Positions 1 to 5,504 of a stretch of DNA of 6,395 nt are shown here, in pieces. The translations under genes were made by a program, and so were the position numbers. Position 1 is the first letter of the stretch. Every line of letters starts with the position of its first letter. The notes under the pieces were generated by a model, which saw only the letters and a list, made by a program, of their open reading frames with translations, made no database searches and had not been told where the DNA came from. The DNA comes from an uncultured Burkholderiales bacterium (GTDB taxonomy: Bacteria > Pseudomonadota > Gammaproteobacteria > Burkholderiales > Burkholderiaceae_C): NCBI GenBank assembly GCA_903952885.1, contig CAJBHE010000182.1, positions 1-6,395 of the forward strand, read 5' to 3'.

Positions 1-99
1 AGCAAAAACAAGAAAACAATGCCCGAGAAAATGTTGATCATGAAATTTGATCCCAAAGCTCGCAAGCACGTTGAATACAAGGAAACCAAGCTGAAGTAA
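1..99 (+). CDS. rpmG: 50S ribosomal protein L33, C-terminal part (5' end outside window)
   Basis: The first 32 codons in frame 1, ending in TAA, read as the basic C-terminal half of bacterial L33, a small protein of the large ribosomal subunit. The recognisable core is [10 protein letters not shown], then [14 protein letters not shown] and a Lys-rich end. Full-length L33 is about 55 residues, so roughly the first 20-25 residues lie upstream of the window. In zinc-binding L33 forms a Cys precedes the Pro of this core (KYCP-type). Here the position is Asp (KFDP) and the visible part has no Cys, so this looks like the zinc-independent form. In related bacteria rpmG usually follows rpmB (L28), which cannot be seen here. 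The gene is followed at once by a strong terminator, so it is the last gene of its unit. Confidence 0.94.
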   Translation, partial: SKNKKTMPEKMLIMKFDPKARKHVEYKETKLK

Positions 100-122
100 T
101 TCAGGCTGAACCTCAACAATGG

Positions 123-152
123 ACCCGCTCATCTTTTGATGGCGGGTTTTTT
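123..152 (+). terminator. Rho-independent terminator of rpmG
   Basis: The stem ACCCGC (123-128) pairs with GCGGGT (142-147). After one bulged T, CATC (130-133) pairs with GATG (138-141), and TTTT closes the loop. Six T residues follow (147-152, the first shared with the stem). It lies 23 bp past the rpmG stop, which is a typical placement. Confidence 0.87.
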
Positions 153-168
153 GTTGCCCGTGTGCAGG

Positions 169-198
169 AAAAAGAAAAGGCACCCAAAGGTGCCTTTG
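169..198 (-). terminator. Rho-independent terminator of the leftward methyltransferase-desaturase unit
   Basis: AAAGGCACC (176-184) and GGTGCCTTT (189-197) form a perfect 9-bp stem with a CAAA loop. Read on the minus strand the stem runs into TTTTCTTTTT (complement of 169-178). It lies about 20 bp past the desaturase stop codon. The stem is symmetrical and could also stop rightward read-through, but the T tract is much better on the minus strand. Confidence 0.75.
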
Positions 199-216
199 TA
201 TTGAGTGCACAGGCGT

Positions 217-1428
217 TTACACGCGTGCAGCCCGCATTTGCATCGAGAACTCTTGCAAGGCAGCAATGCCGCTGGCTTCAGCGCGTTTACACCAAGCTTG
301 CAGGTCTAATGCGAGTTGGGCACGGTTGAGGTGGGTGTTGAGCCACAACTGGCGCAACTCTTCACGCATCTTAACCATGGTGTCCACGTCAGGCAAAGCA
401 GCACGCGCAGCGGCCAGTTGAGCCAAAACGGCAGCAGGCACTTTCTCGGCGTCTCGGTGCATCCATCGCTTAGCCGCAGCCAACACAGAGTCAGAGGGCA
501 AAGTGGGCAGCTTAGCCAGCTCTTGGGTCATGGCCAACCGCAGCTGACGGGCGTAATTGGCCATCACTTCGTAACGGTTGGCGATGACGGCCTCCAAGGT
601 CTTTTCGTCGGCCACGGGCTTGATGTCGCCAAAAGCTAACTTAGGTACAGACTTTTTGACTTTGGCCAAACCACAGGTTTCCAAAATGCGGATGTAGAGC
701 CAGCCCAAATCAAACTCGTAAGGCTTGACCGACAACTTGGCCGATGTGGGATAGGTGTGGTGGTTGTTGTGCAACTCTTCACCACCAATCAGGATGCCCC
801 AAGGCGAAATATTGGCGCTGGCGTCTGGCGCCTCAAAATTGCGATAACCCCAGAAGTGCGCTGCACCGTTGATGATGCCCGCAGCCATGATCGGAATCCA
901 CATCATCTGCACAGCCCAAACGGTCAGACCCAAAGCGCCGAAAAGCGTCAAATCGATGGTGAGCATCAAGACCACGCCCCACACCGAACGAGGGGTGTAG
1001 AGGTGACGCTCAATCCAGTCGTTGGGCGTACCGTGACCAAAGCGTTCTAGTGTCTCTGGGTTTTTCGCTTCTTTGGCGTACAACTCAGCACCCGTGAACA
1101 ACACGGTTTTAATGCCGTGCACGTGTGGGCTGTGTGGATCATCCGCCTGCTCGCACTTGGCGTGGTGCTTGCGGTGAATCGATGTCCACTCCTTAGTCAC
1201 TTGAGAAGTGGTGAGCCACAACCAGAAACGAAAGAAATGCGATGCAATCGGATGCAAGTCCAGCGCACGGTGTGCCGAGTGACGGTGCAAATAAATGGTC
1301 ACGCTGGCAATGGTGATGTGGGTAAGCACCATGGTGACAAGAAAGACTTGCCAACCAGAAAAATCCAGCAGGCCGTAGCTCAGCCAGTTCAACGTGGCGT
1401 CAAGCCAAGCCCAATTGGGTAACAACAT
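217..1428 (-). CDS. Membrane-bound fatty acid desaturase (delta-9 / DesA-like, di-iron)
   Basis: This 403-residue integral membrane desaturase inserts a cis double bond into saturated acyl chains, using O2 and electrons from a reductase partner; this is known for the family. The three histidine boxes that hold the two irons are all intact: HRHSAH (residues 48-53), HRKHH (85-89) and HNNHH (220-224). The extra His of GAAHFWGYRNFE is at 191. Hydrophobic spans lie near 26-47, 65-75 and 148-190. The segment ELHNNHHTYPTSAKLS is characteristic of the proteobacterial phospholipid/acyl-CoA delta-9 group, to which Pseudomonas DesA belongs. After about residue 260 there is a roughly 140-residue soluble helical extension that is not part of the catalytic core. 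The ATG has only a purine-rich GAAAGA as a possible ribosome site. It is the second gene of a leftward unit, about 50 bp after the RsmB-like gene. Whether the substrate is a phospholipid-bound, CoA or ACP acyl chain cannot be read from the sequence. Confidence 0.93.
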   Translation of the reverse strand: MLLPNWAWLDATLNWLSYGLLDFSGWQVFLVTMVLTHITIASVTIYLHRHSAHRALDLHPIASHFFRFWLWLTTSQVTKEWTSIHRKHHAKCEQADDPHSPHVHGIKTVLFTGAELYAKEAKNPETLERFGHGTPNDWIERHLYTPRSVWGVVLMLTIDLTLFGALGLTVWAVQMMWIPIMAAGIINGAAHFWGYRNFEAPDASANISPWGILIGGEELHNNHHTYPTSAKLSVKPYEFDLGWLYIRILETCGLAKVKKSVPKLAFGDIKPVADEKTLEAVIANRYEVMANYARQLRLAMTQELAKLPTLPSDSVLAAAKRWMHRDAEKVPAAVLAQLAAARAALPDVDTMVKMREELRQLWLNTHLNRAQLALDLQAWCKRAEASGIAALQEFSMQMRAARV

Positions 1429-1443
1429 GTATTTCTTTCAATT

Positions 1444-1457
1444 CGATCGTTTGATCG
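1444..1457. repeat. Small inverted repeat in the leader of the desaturase gene
   Basis: CGATC (1444-1448) and GATCG (1453-1457) are separated by GTTT. The repeat lies 16-29 bp upstream of the desaturase ATG, in the only stretch between the two leftward genes. Adjacent DNA is AT-rich and contains TAAAAT on the minus strand (1466-1461), which could serve as a -10 box, but I find no -35 box at a normal distance. A role as an operator or leader hairpin is only a guess, and the stem is short. Confidence 0.25.
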
Positions 1458-1478
1458 CTTATTTTAAAGTTTTGGGCC

Positions 1479-2822
1479 CTATTTGGCTACCCAAACTGCA
1501 GCAAAGAAGCCGTCTGTCGCATGTATGTGGGGCCAAAGGCGCAAATACAAGCCGTCTGTCGTACACAAAGATGCTGCATTGGCTACTTTCAACTCCGTCA
1601 ACGTGTCGGCTGCTGACAACGGCTCAAAATTAGGGTGCGCAGCGCTGAAAGCTTGGGCAATGGCTTCGTTCTCTTCGGGCAACAAGCTACACGTGGCGTA
1701 CACCAGGCGGCCACCCGACTTCACCAAGCGCGCGGCGCTGGCCAAGATGGAGGTCTGCTTTTCAGTCAGCTCTTGCACAGCCTTGGGTGACTGACGCCAC
1801 TTGAGGTCGGGGTTACGGCGCAAAGTGCCTAGGCCCGAGCAAGGCGCATCGACCAACACGCGGTCAATCTTGCCGCTCAGTCGCTTCACGCGCTCGTCAC
1901 GTTCGTGCGCAATGGCTGATGGGTGAACGTTGGACAACTTGCTGCGTGCCAAACGCGGCTTGAGCGATTCCAAGCGATGGCCCGAGGTGTCAAACGCATA
2001 CAAGCGGCCGGTGCTGCGCATGGACGCGCCGATGGCGAGCGTTTTACCGCCTGCGCCTGCGCAAAAGTCGACCACCATTTCGCCGCGCTTGGCGTCGAGC
2101 AACAGAGCCAACAACTGCGAACCCTCGTCTTGCACTTCAATCGCGCCACGAGAAAACGCGTCCAGACCCGACAACGCAGGCTTGCCGTCAATGCGCAAAC
2201 CCCAAGGCGAGAACGGTGTGTCCACCGCATTGATGCCCGCGAGCTTCAACTCGTGTTGCACATCGGCGCGTTTGTCGGTGAAGGTGTTCACGCGCAAGTC
2301 CAGCGGTGCGCCGCCATTCAGGCGTTCGACCAAAGGCCAAAAGCCCTCGCCCACTTGGGCTTTGAGCGGCTCCACCAGCCACTCGGGCATGTTGTGGCGA
2401 TGGCGCTCCATCAGGTCAGCTGGGCTCACGGCTTCGCAGGCCTCGAGCCAAGCGGCTTCTTGTTTGTTCAAAGCGCTGATCAAAAAGTCGAGGGCTTGGC
2501 TGCCAGGTTGTTGGTGGCGCTTAGGCTGAGTCGAAGCAGCTTGAGGCGCCGCGTGTTCTTTTAGGTGCTGGGCAAAGCCCAAAATGGCAAGGCGGCGCTC
2601 TTTGGGGCCAGAGCCCGACGGTGCAAAGTGGTCGAAGCGCAGTTTGTTGCGCAACACGTTGTAGGTCGTTTCGGCCAAGGCCGCACGCTCGCGCGGGCCG
2701 AAGGCATAGGTTTTACGGTAATCACGGAAAAACTTAGACACCACCGCATCGGCAGGGTGGTCAAACTTCAAAGTGAGGCGAACGAGCTCAGTACAAGCTT
2801 CAACAAGGGCTTTTGGATGCAT
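1479..2822 (-). CDS. RsmB/NOP-family SAM-dependent RNA (cytosine-C5) methyltransferase
   Basis: This 447-residue protein of the Nol1/Nop2/Sun family methylates a cytosine at C5 in RNA, probably rRNA. The visible class I methyltransferase motifs are the SAM loop VDFCAGAGGKT (251-261), the acidic residue after the second strand in YAFDTS (D278), motif IV DAPCSG (325-330, Cys328) and motif VI TCS (377-379, with Cys378 as the expected catalytic nucleophile). IEVQDEGSQL (228-237) and RRNPDLKW (335-342) are also typical. Residues 1-150 form a helical N-terminal region like the NusB-like part of RsmB. It is interrupted by a Gln/Ala/Pro-rich stretch at about 88-110. The SAM loop is DFCAGAGGKT rather than the DLCAAPGGKT of E. 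coli RsmB, and Burkholderiales often carry a separate rsmB beside fmt/def. I therefore give the family but not the exact position (m5C967) or a symbol. The ATG faces the DUF1653 gene, with 20 bp between start codons. Confidence 0.9.
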   Translation of the reverse strand: MHPKALVEACTELVRLTLKFDHPADAVVSKFFRDYRKTYAFGPRERAALAETTYNVLRNKLRFDHFAPSGSGPKERRLAILGFAQHLKEHAAPQAASTQPKRHQQPGSQALDFLISALNKQEAAWLEACEAVSPADLMERHRHNMPEWLVEPLKAQVGEGFWPLVERLNGGAPLDLRVNTFTDKRADVQHELKLAGINAVDTPFSPWGLRIDGKPALSGLDAFSRGAIEVQDEGSQLLALLLDAKRGEMVVDFCAGAGGKTLAIGASMRSTGRLYAFDTSGHRLESLKPRLARSKLSNVHPSAIAHERDERVKRLSGKIDRVLVDAPCSGLGTLRRNPDLKWRQSPKAVQELTEKQTSILASAARLVKSGGRLVYATCSLLPEENEAIAQAFSAAHPNFEPLSAADTLTELKVANAASLCTTDGLYLRLWPHIHATDGFFAAVWVAK

Positions 2823-2845
2823 AGGGTGTATTGTCCCACCCTATG
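2820..2845. repeat. Perfect 9-bp inverted repeat containing both divergent start codons
   Basis: CATAGGGTG (2820-2828) and CACCCTATG (2837-2845) are exact inverse complements around an 8-bp centre, TATTGTCC. The outer three bases of each arm are the start codons of the methyltransferase gene (minus strand) and the DUF1653 gene (plus strand). It is the whole intergenic space. It could be an operator shared by both genes, or a hairpin at the 5' end of each mRNA. Neither ATG has a usual Shine-Dalgarno at 5-9 nt. Confidence 0.6.
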
Positions 2846-3079
2846 AACGACCAAGACCTTCCCCCACTGATTGAAACTCCCATCGGCCTCTACCGCCACT
2901 ACAAAGGCGGCCAATACGAGGTGATTGGTACAGCACGCCACAGCGAAACACTAGAACCCATGACCCTCTACCGCGCACTCTACGGCGCGCATGGCCTGTG
3001 GGTGCGCCCTGCAGCCATGTTCAATGAACAGGTGCTGATTGACGGCGTGATGCAAGTACGCTTCGCCAAGATCAACTGA
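2843..3079 (+). CDS. DUF1653 family small protein
   Basis: This 78-residue protein is nearly all one DUF1653 domain. The signatures are LYRHYKGGQYEVIG (16-29), then ARHSETLEPMTLYRALYG (31-48) and LWVRPAAMF (52-60). The fold is a small beta-rich domain that often occurs alone in bacteria. I know of no established biochemical role and assign none. There is no signal peptide or membrane span, so it is probably cytoplasmic. I chose the ATG at 2843. An in-frame TTG at 2831 would add four residues, but it has AGGGTG only 2 nt upstream, which is too close. The gene is 56 bp ahead of purN on the same strand and may be co-transcribed with it. It diverges from the methyltransferase gene. Confidence 0.82.
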   Translation: MNDQDLPPLIETPIGLYRHYKGGQYEVIGTARHSETLEPMTLYRALYGAHGLWVRPAAMFNEQVLIDGVMQVRFAKIN

Positions 3080-3102
3080 GCCTTAACTTAGCCTTGTATG
3101 CA

Positions 3103-3127
3103 GCGGCGTTGCCTGCGCCGCGATAAT
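3103..3127 (+). promoter_or_regulatory. GC-rich hairpin and -10-like box just before purN
   Basis: GCGGCG (3103-3108) and CGCCGC (3116-3121) form a perfect 6-bp stem with a 7-nt loop. GATAAT (3122-3127), which matches the -10 consensus at 5 of 6 bases, follows directly. A start site 6-8 bp further on would leave almost no leader before the ATG at 3136. No -35 box stands at 16-18 bp; TTGTAT (3094-3099) is 22 bp away. The hairpin has no T tract and is not a normal terminator. Function uncertain. Confidence 0.3.
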
Positions 3128-3135
3128 TCTCGTCA

Positions 3136-3726
3136 ATGAAAAACATCGTCCTCCTGATTTCTGGCAGCGGCTCCAACATGGCCGCCATCATTCGCACCGC
3201 AGAGGAACACCACTGGGCCAAACGCCTCAACGCCCGTGTGAGCGCCGTCATCAGCAACAAAGCCGACGCCGAAGGCTTGGCACTTGCAAAACAACACGGC
3301 ATCGCCACTGCGGTGGTAGACCACAAAGCCTTTGCCGATCAGCCTAGCCCCCGCGAAGCCTTTGACGCAGCGTTGATGGCCGAGATCGACCAACACAAGC
3401 CCCACCTCGTGGTGCTGGCAGGCTTCATGCGAATCCTCACCCCAGGCTTCGTGGCGCACTACGAGGGCCGACTCATCAACATCCACCCCTCCCTGCTGCC
3501 CGCCTTCACAGGCCTCAACACCCACGCGCGCGCCATCGAAGCAGGCTGCAAATTTGCCGGAGCCACCGTGCACCGCGTGACCGCCGAGCTAGACCATGGC
3601 CCCATCCTCGCGCAGGCGATAGTGCCCGTGCTGCCTGACGACACCGCAGACACACTGGCTGCGCGGGTGCTGACGCAGGAGCATTTGATTTATCCGAAAG
3701 CAGTAGAAGAACTATTGGCGAAGTAA
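3136..3726 (+). CDS. purN: Phosphoribosylglycinamide formyltransferase (GAR transformylase, folate-dependent)
   Basis: This 196-residue cytoplasmic enzyme transfers the formyl group from 10-formyltetrahydrofolate to GAR, giving FGAR, the third step of de novo purine (IMP) synthesis. The N-terminal phosphate-binding loop is SGSGSN (9-14). The folate-side strand is VVLAGFMRILT (92-102). The catalytic residues match E. coli Asn106, His108 and Asp144: here Asn115 and His117 in INIHPSLLPAF, and Asp153 in ELDHGP. The length is close to E. coli PurN (about 212), with a slightly shorter tail. The loop that is GLHTH in many PurN proteins reads GLNTH (127-130 region), a single substitution outside the catalytic triad. 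The ATG gives the canonical KNIVLLISGSGSN start but has no evident Shine-Dalgarno. It follows the DUF1653 gene by 56 bp. The other pur genes are not nearby. Confidence 0.97.
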   Translation: MKNIVLLISGSGSNMAAIIRTAEEHHWAKRLNARVSAVISNKADAEGLALAKQHGIATAVVDHKAFADQPSPREAFDAALMAEIDQHKPHLVVLAGFMRILTPGFVAHYEGRLINIHPSLLPAFTGLNTHARAIEAGCKFAGATVHRVTAELDHGPILAQAIVPVLPDDTADTLAARVLTQEHLIYPKAVEELLAK

Positions 3727-3754
3727 GCAGCCAGAGTGAAGAAACTCGCAGCTT

Positions 3755-3818
3755 AGAGGGGTATGGCCAGCTGACGATTTCTGGTACCCCAGCATGAGGA
3801 AGCTGGCCATGCACCTCT
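3755..3818 (+). repeat. Large imperfect inverted repeat after purN, with alternative inner pairings
   Basis: The arms at 3755-3772 and 3801-3818 match over 18 positions. On the plus strand they would give 16 Watson-Crick pairs, one U-G wobble and one G-A mismatch. The 28-nt loop holds CTGG/CCAG (3781-3784 with 3789-3792). A competing fold pairs GGGGTA (3758-3763) with TACCCC (3785-3790) and CCAG (3767-3770) with CTGG (3781-3784). No T tract follows, so it is not a standard intrinsic terminator. The stretch 3727-3859 holds no gene; this repeat is its main content. Confidence 0.7.
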
Positions 3819-3852
3819 CAGCGAAGCAACAGCCAACTCGCCGGAGCGCACG

Positions 3853-3885
3853 AAAAAATCTAAGCCAAAAGCCGAGAACTCTTAG
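3853..3885 (-). terminator. Possible weak terminator of the HNH gene
   Basis: On the minus strand CTAAG (complement of 3881-3885) can pair with CTTAG (complement of 3860-3864) across a 16-nt loop. ATTTTTT (complement of 3853-3859) follows immediately. The T tract is good, but the stem is only 5 bp and overlaps the last codons of the gene. Confidence 0.3.
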
Positions 3886-4417
3886 GCACATGCGCCATTA
3901 AAAACTCCATCTGATCCGCCAAGATACGGCGGTTGCGCAAGATGAAGTCTTCCCACAACGACGGCTCATAAGGTGTGTATAAAAGCGGCATACGCGCTTG
4001 CTCAGGCGTGCGGTTGCCCTTGCGGTGGTTGCACGATTTGCACGCCGTCACCACATTCATCCACACATTGGGGCCGCCTTGGCCCACAGGGCGGATGTGT
4101 TCACGGGTGAGTTCTGATTCGTGAAAATGGTTGCCGCAGTATGCGCAAACATTGCGATCGCGGCTGAAAAGTTTGTCGTTGGTCAGGCCAGATTTCAAAT
4201 CAAACGGGTTGATGTTGGGCACGCCTTTTGTGCCGATGATGCTGTTGACCGTGATGATGGACTGCTGTCCTGTGATGGCGTTGGTACCGCCGTGAAACAC
4301 TGCCACTTCGCCGCCAGATTCCCAGCGTACTTCTTCGGCCGCGTAATGAATCACCGCTTGTTCTAGTGAAATCCATGACTGCGGTAGCCCTTGGGCTGAC
4401 AGTTTCAAGACCTTCAA
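3860..4417 (-). CDS. HNH endonuclease-family protein, TTG start
   Basis: This 185-residue protein has a C-terminal HNH (beta-beta-alpha metal) nuclease module. A zinc-knuckle pair, CAYC (91-94) and CKSC (126-129), brackets the catalytic region, which reads REHIRPVGQGG (105-115, His107 as the candidate general base). Asn121 and CNHRKGN (129-135) follow. Residues 1-80 are a conserved N-terminal part with GLPQSWISLEQA (10-21) and a TGQ..II.VNSII pattern (49-61). I associate this arrangement with stand-alone HNH genes common on proteobacterial chromosomes; their substrate is not known to me. The start is TTG at 4417: it has GGAGGT at 5 nt spacing and gives the MKVLKLSAQG start expected for the family. 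An ATG at 4430 is out of frame. The gene is alone on its strand between purN and ribF. There is no methylase, capsid or intron nearby, so restriction, phage or homing roles have no support here. Confidence 0.85.
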   Translation of the reverse strand: MKVLKLSAQGLPQSWISLEQAVIHYAAEEVRWESGGEVAVFHGGTNAITGQQSIITVNSIIGTKGVPNINPFDLKSGLTNDKLFSRDRNVCAYCGNHFHESELTREHIRPVGQGGPNVWMNVVTACKSCNHRKGNRTPEQARMPLLYTPYEPSLWEDFILRNRRILADQMEFLMAHVPKSSRLLA

Positions 4418-4422
4418 ACCTG

Positions 4423-4428
4423 ACCTCC
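4423..4428 (-). promoter_or_regulatory. Ribosome binding site that fixes the HNH gene's TTG start
   Basis: The minus strand carries GGAGGT, fully complementary to the 16S rRNA tail, five bases before the TTG. It is the strongest Shine-Dalgarno in the window, and it supports a non-ATG start that would otherwise be doubtful. Confidence 0.72.
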
Positions 4429-4450
4429 ATTCGCTTGCAAAAAACGACCG

Positions 4451-4479
4451 TTGGGGAATGCCTATCTATCGCTGACAAT
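4451..4479 (+). promoter_or_regulatory. Candidate sigma-70 promoter for ribF-ileS
   Basis: TTGGGG (4451-4456) and GACAAT (4474-4479) are spaced by exactly 17 bp. They match the -35 and -10 consensus at 3 and 4 of 6 bases, so they are modest boxes at an ideal spacing. Transcription would begin near 4486, leaving a leader of about 43 nt before the ATG at 4529. The same AT-rich patch reads TATATT on the minus strand (4482-4477) and may serve the HNH gene. No FMN riboswitch is visible in the leader. Confidence 0.35.
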
Positions 4480-4528
4480 ATAACCTGAATGAGTGACGGT
4501 TTTATGCCACTCGAGTTCCACACCATTT

Positions 4529-5503
4529 ATGCAAATTTTCCGAGGTTTTCATCACCCGCAATTGGCCAAGGCTTGCGCTTTGACGATTGGCAACTTTGAC
4601 GGCGTGCACCGTGGCCACCAAGCCATGCTGGCCCTGCTTAAAAATGAGGCGCGCCACCGTGGCGTGCCAAGTTGCGTGATGACGTTTGAACCTCACCCAC
4701 GCGACTTCTTTGCCAAGCTGCACCACCAGCCCGACCTCGCCCCCGCCCGCATCGCCAACCTGCGCGACAAGTTGAATGAGTTGCGCGCTTGTGGCATCGA
4801 CCAATGTGTGGTGCTGCCGTTTAACCAAAGCTTTGCCGCGCAGCAACCACAGGCCTTCATCGAAGAAGTGCTGGTCAAAGGCTTAGGCGTGAAGTATGTG
4901 CTGGTGGGTGACGATTTCCGCTTTGGCTCCAAACGCATGGGCGACTACACCATGCTGGACGCTGCCAGCGCTGACCTGAAGTTTGATGTGGCCCGCATGA
5001 ACAGCTACGAGGTGCGTGGCTTACGCGTGTCCAGCTCTGCCGTGCGCGAGGCCATGGGCCGAGGCGCGATGCAAGAAGTGGCGCAGCTGTTGGGCCGCCC
5101 TTATGCCATTTCGGGCCATGTGGTGCATGGCCGCAAGCTGGGCCGCGAGCTGAACTGCCGCACGCTCAATTTGCGCTTCACGCATTGGAAGCCCGCGGCC
5201 AGCGGCATCTTTGTGGTGCAGGTACACGGTTTGACCGACCAGCCCTTGGCGGGAGTGGCCAATTTGGGCATCCGCCCATCGCTCGACGCATCGGACGTGA
5301 ACGGTGGCCGTGTGCTGCTGGAAACCCATTGCCTCGACTGGCCCGACAACCTAGGCGCAGAGGGGGGCTACGGTAAAATCATCCGCGTGGAACTGCTACA
5401 CAAATTACATGACGAGCTGAAGTACGACGGGCTGGACGCCTTGATGCAAGGGATACACCAAGACTGCGCTGACGCACGCGCTTGGCTCGCCGCCCGAATT
5501 TGA
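4529..5503 (+). CDS. ribF: Bifunctional riboflavin kinase / FMN adenylyltransferase (FAD synthetase)
   Basis: This 324-residue cytoplasmic enzyme phosphorylates riboflavin to FMN and adenylates FMN to FAD. The N-terminal adenylyltransferase domain (about 1-185) has the nucleotidyltransferase motif GNFDGVHRGHQ (21-31), VGDDFRFG (127-134) and SSSAVREAM (168-176, in place of ISST-R). The C-terminal kinase domain (about 190-324) has GRKLGR (201-206), TLNL (212-215, replacing the canonical PTANL), GVANLGIRPS (242-251) and LLETH with Glu265 as the likely catalytic base. The ATG at 4529 gives the family start MQIFRGFHHP. A GTG at 4493 in the same frame would add 12 residues (TVLCHSSSTPF-type) unlike the family, so I reject it. 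The Shine-Dalgarno is weak. ileS starts 118 bp downstream, the usual ribF-ileS order in proteobacteria. Confidence 0.96.
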   Translation: MQIFRGFHHPQLAKACALTIGNFDGVHRGHQAMLALLKNEARHRGVPSCVMTFEPHPRDFFAKLHHQPDLAPARIANLRDKLNELRACGIDQCVVLPFNQSFAAQQPQAFIEEVLVKGLGVKYVLVGDDFRFGSKRMGDYTMLDAASADLKFDVARMNSYEVRGLRVSSSAVREAMGRGAMQEVAQLLGRPYAISGHVVHGRKLGRELNCRTLNLRFTHWKPAASGIFVVQVHGLTDQPLAGVANLGIRPSLDASDVNGGRVLLETHCLDWPDNLGAEGGYGKIIRVELLHKLHDELKYDGLDALMQGIHQDCADARAWLAARI

Positions 5504-5504
5504 C

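Noticed and set aside
1923..2564. Long plus-strand open frames (213 and 199 codons) inside the methyltransferase gene.
   Set aside because: They lie antisense to a well-supported gene with intact motifs. Their translations are low in recognisable structure, and they overlap each other in two frames, as expected for GC-rich shadows.
3755..3818. Ends of an insertion sequence.
   Set aside because: The arms are only 28 bp apart, with no transposase frame between them and no flanking direct repeats that I can see.
3860..4417. HNH gene as part of a restriction, homing or phage system.
   Set aside because: No methylase, intron, capsid or terminase gene is adjacent; the neighbours purN and ribF are intact housekeeping genes.
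4200..4526. Minus-strand 108-codon open frame across the HNH start and into the ribF promoter region.
   Set aside because: It is out of frame with the HNH domain, has no family features and covers the start of ribF. The GGAGGT sits before the TTG of the HNH gene, not before this frame's start.
4493..4528. GTG at 4493 as the ribF start.
   Set aside because: The 12 added residues are unlike RibF N-termini, while ATG 4529 gives the family-typical start MQIFRGFHHP.
4431..4528. FMN riboswitch upstream of ribF.
   Set aside because: The leader is too short for the six-stem FMN element and shows none of its conserved pieces.
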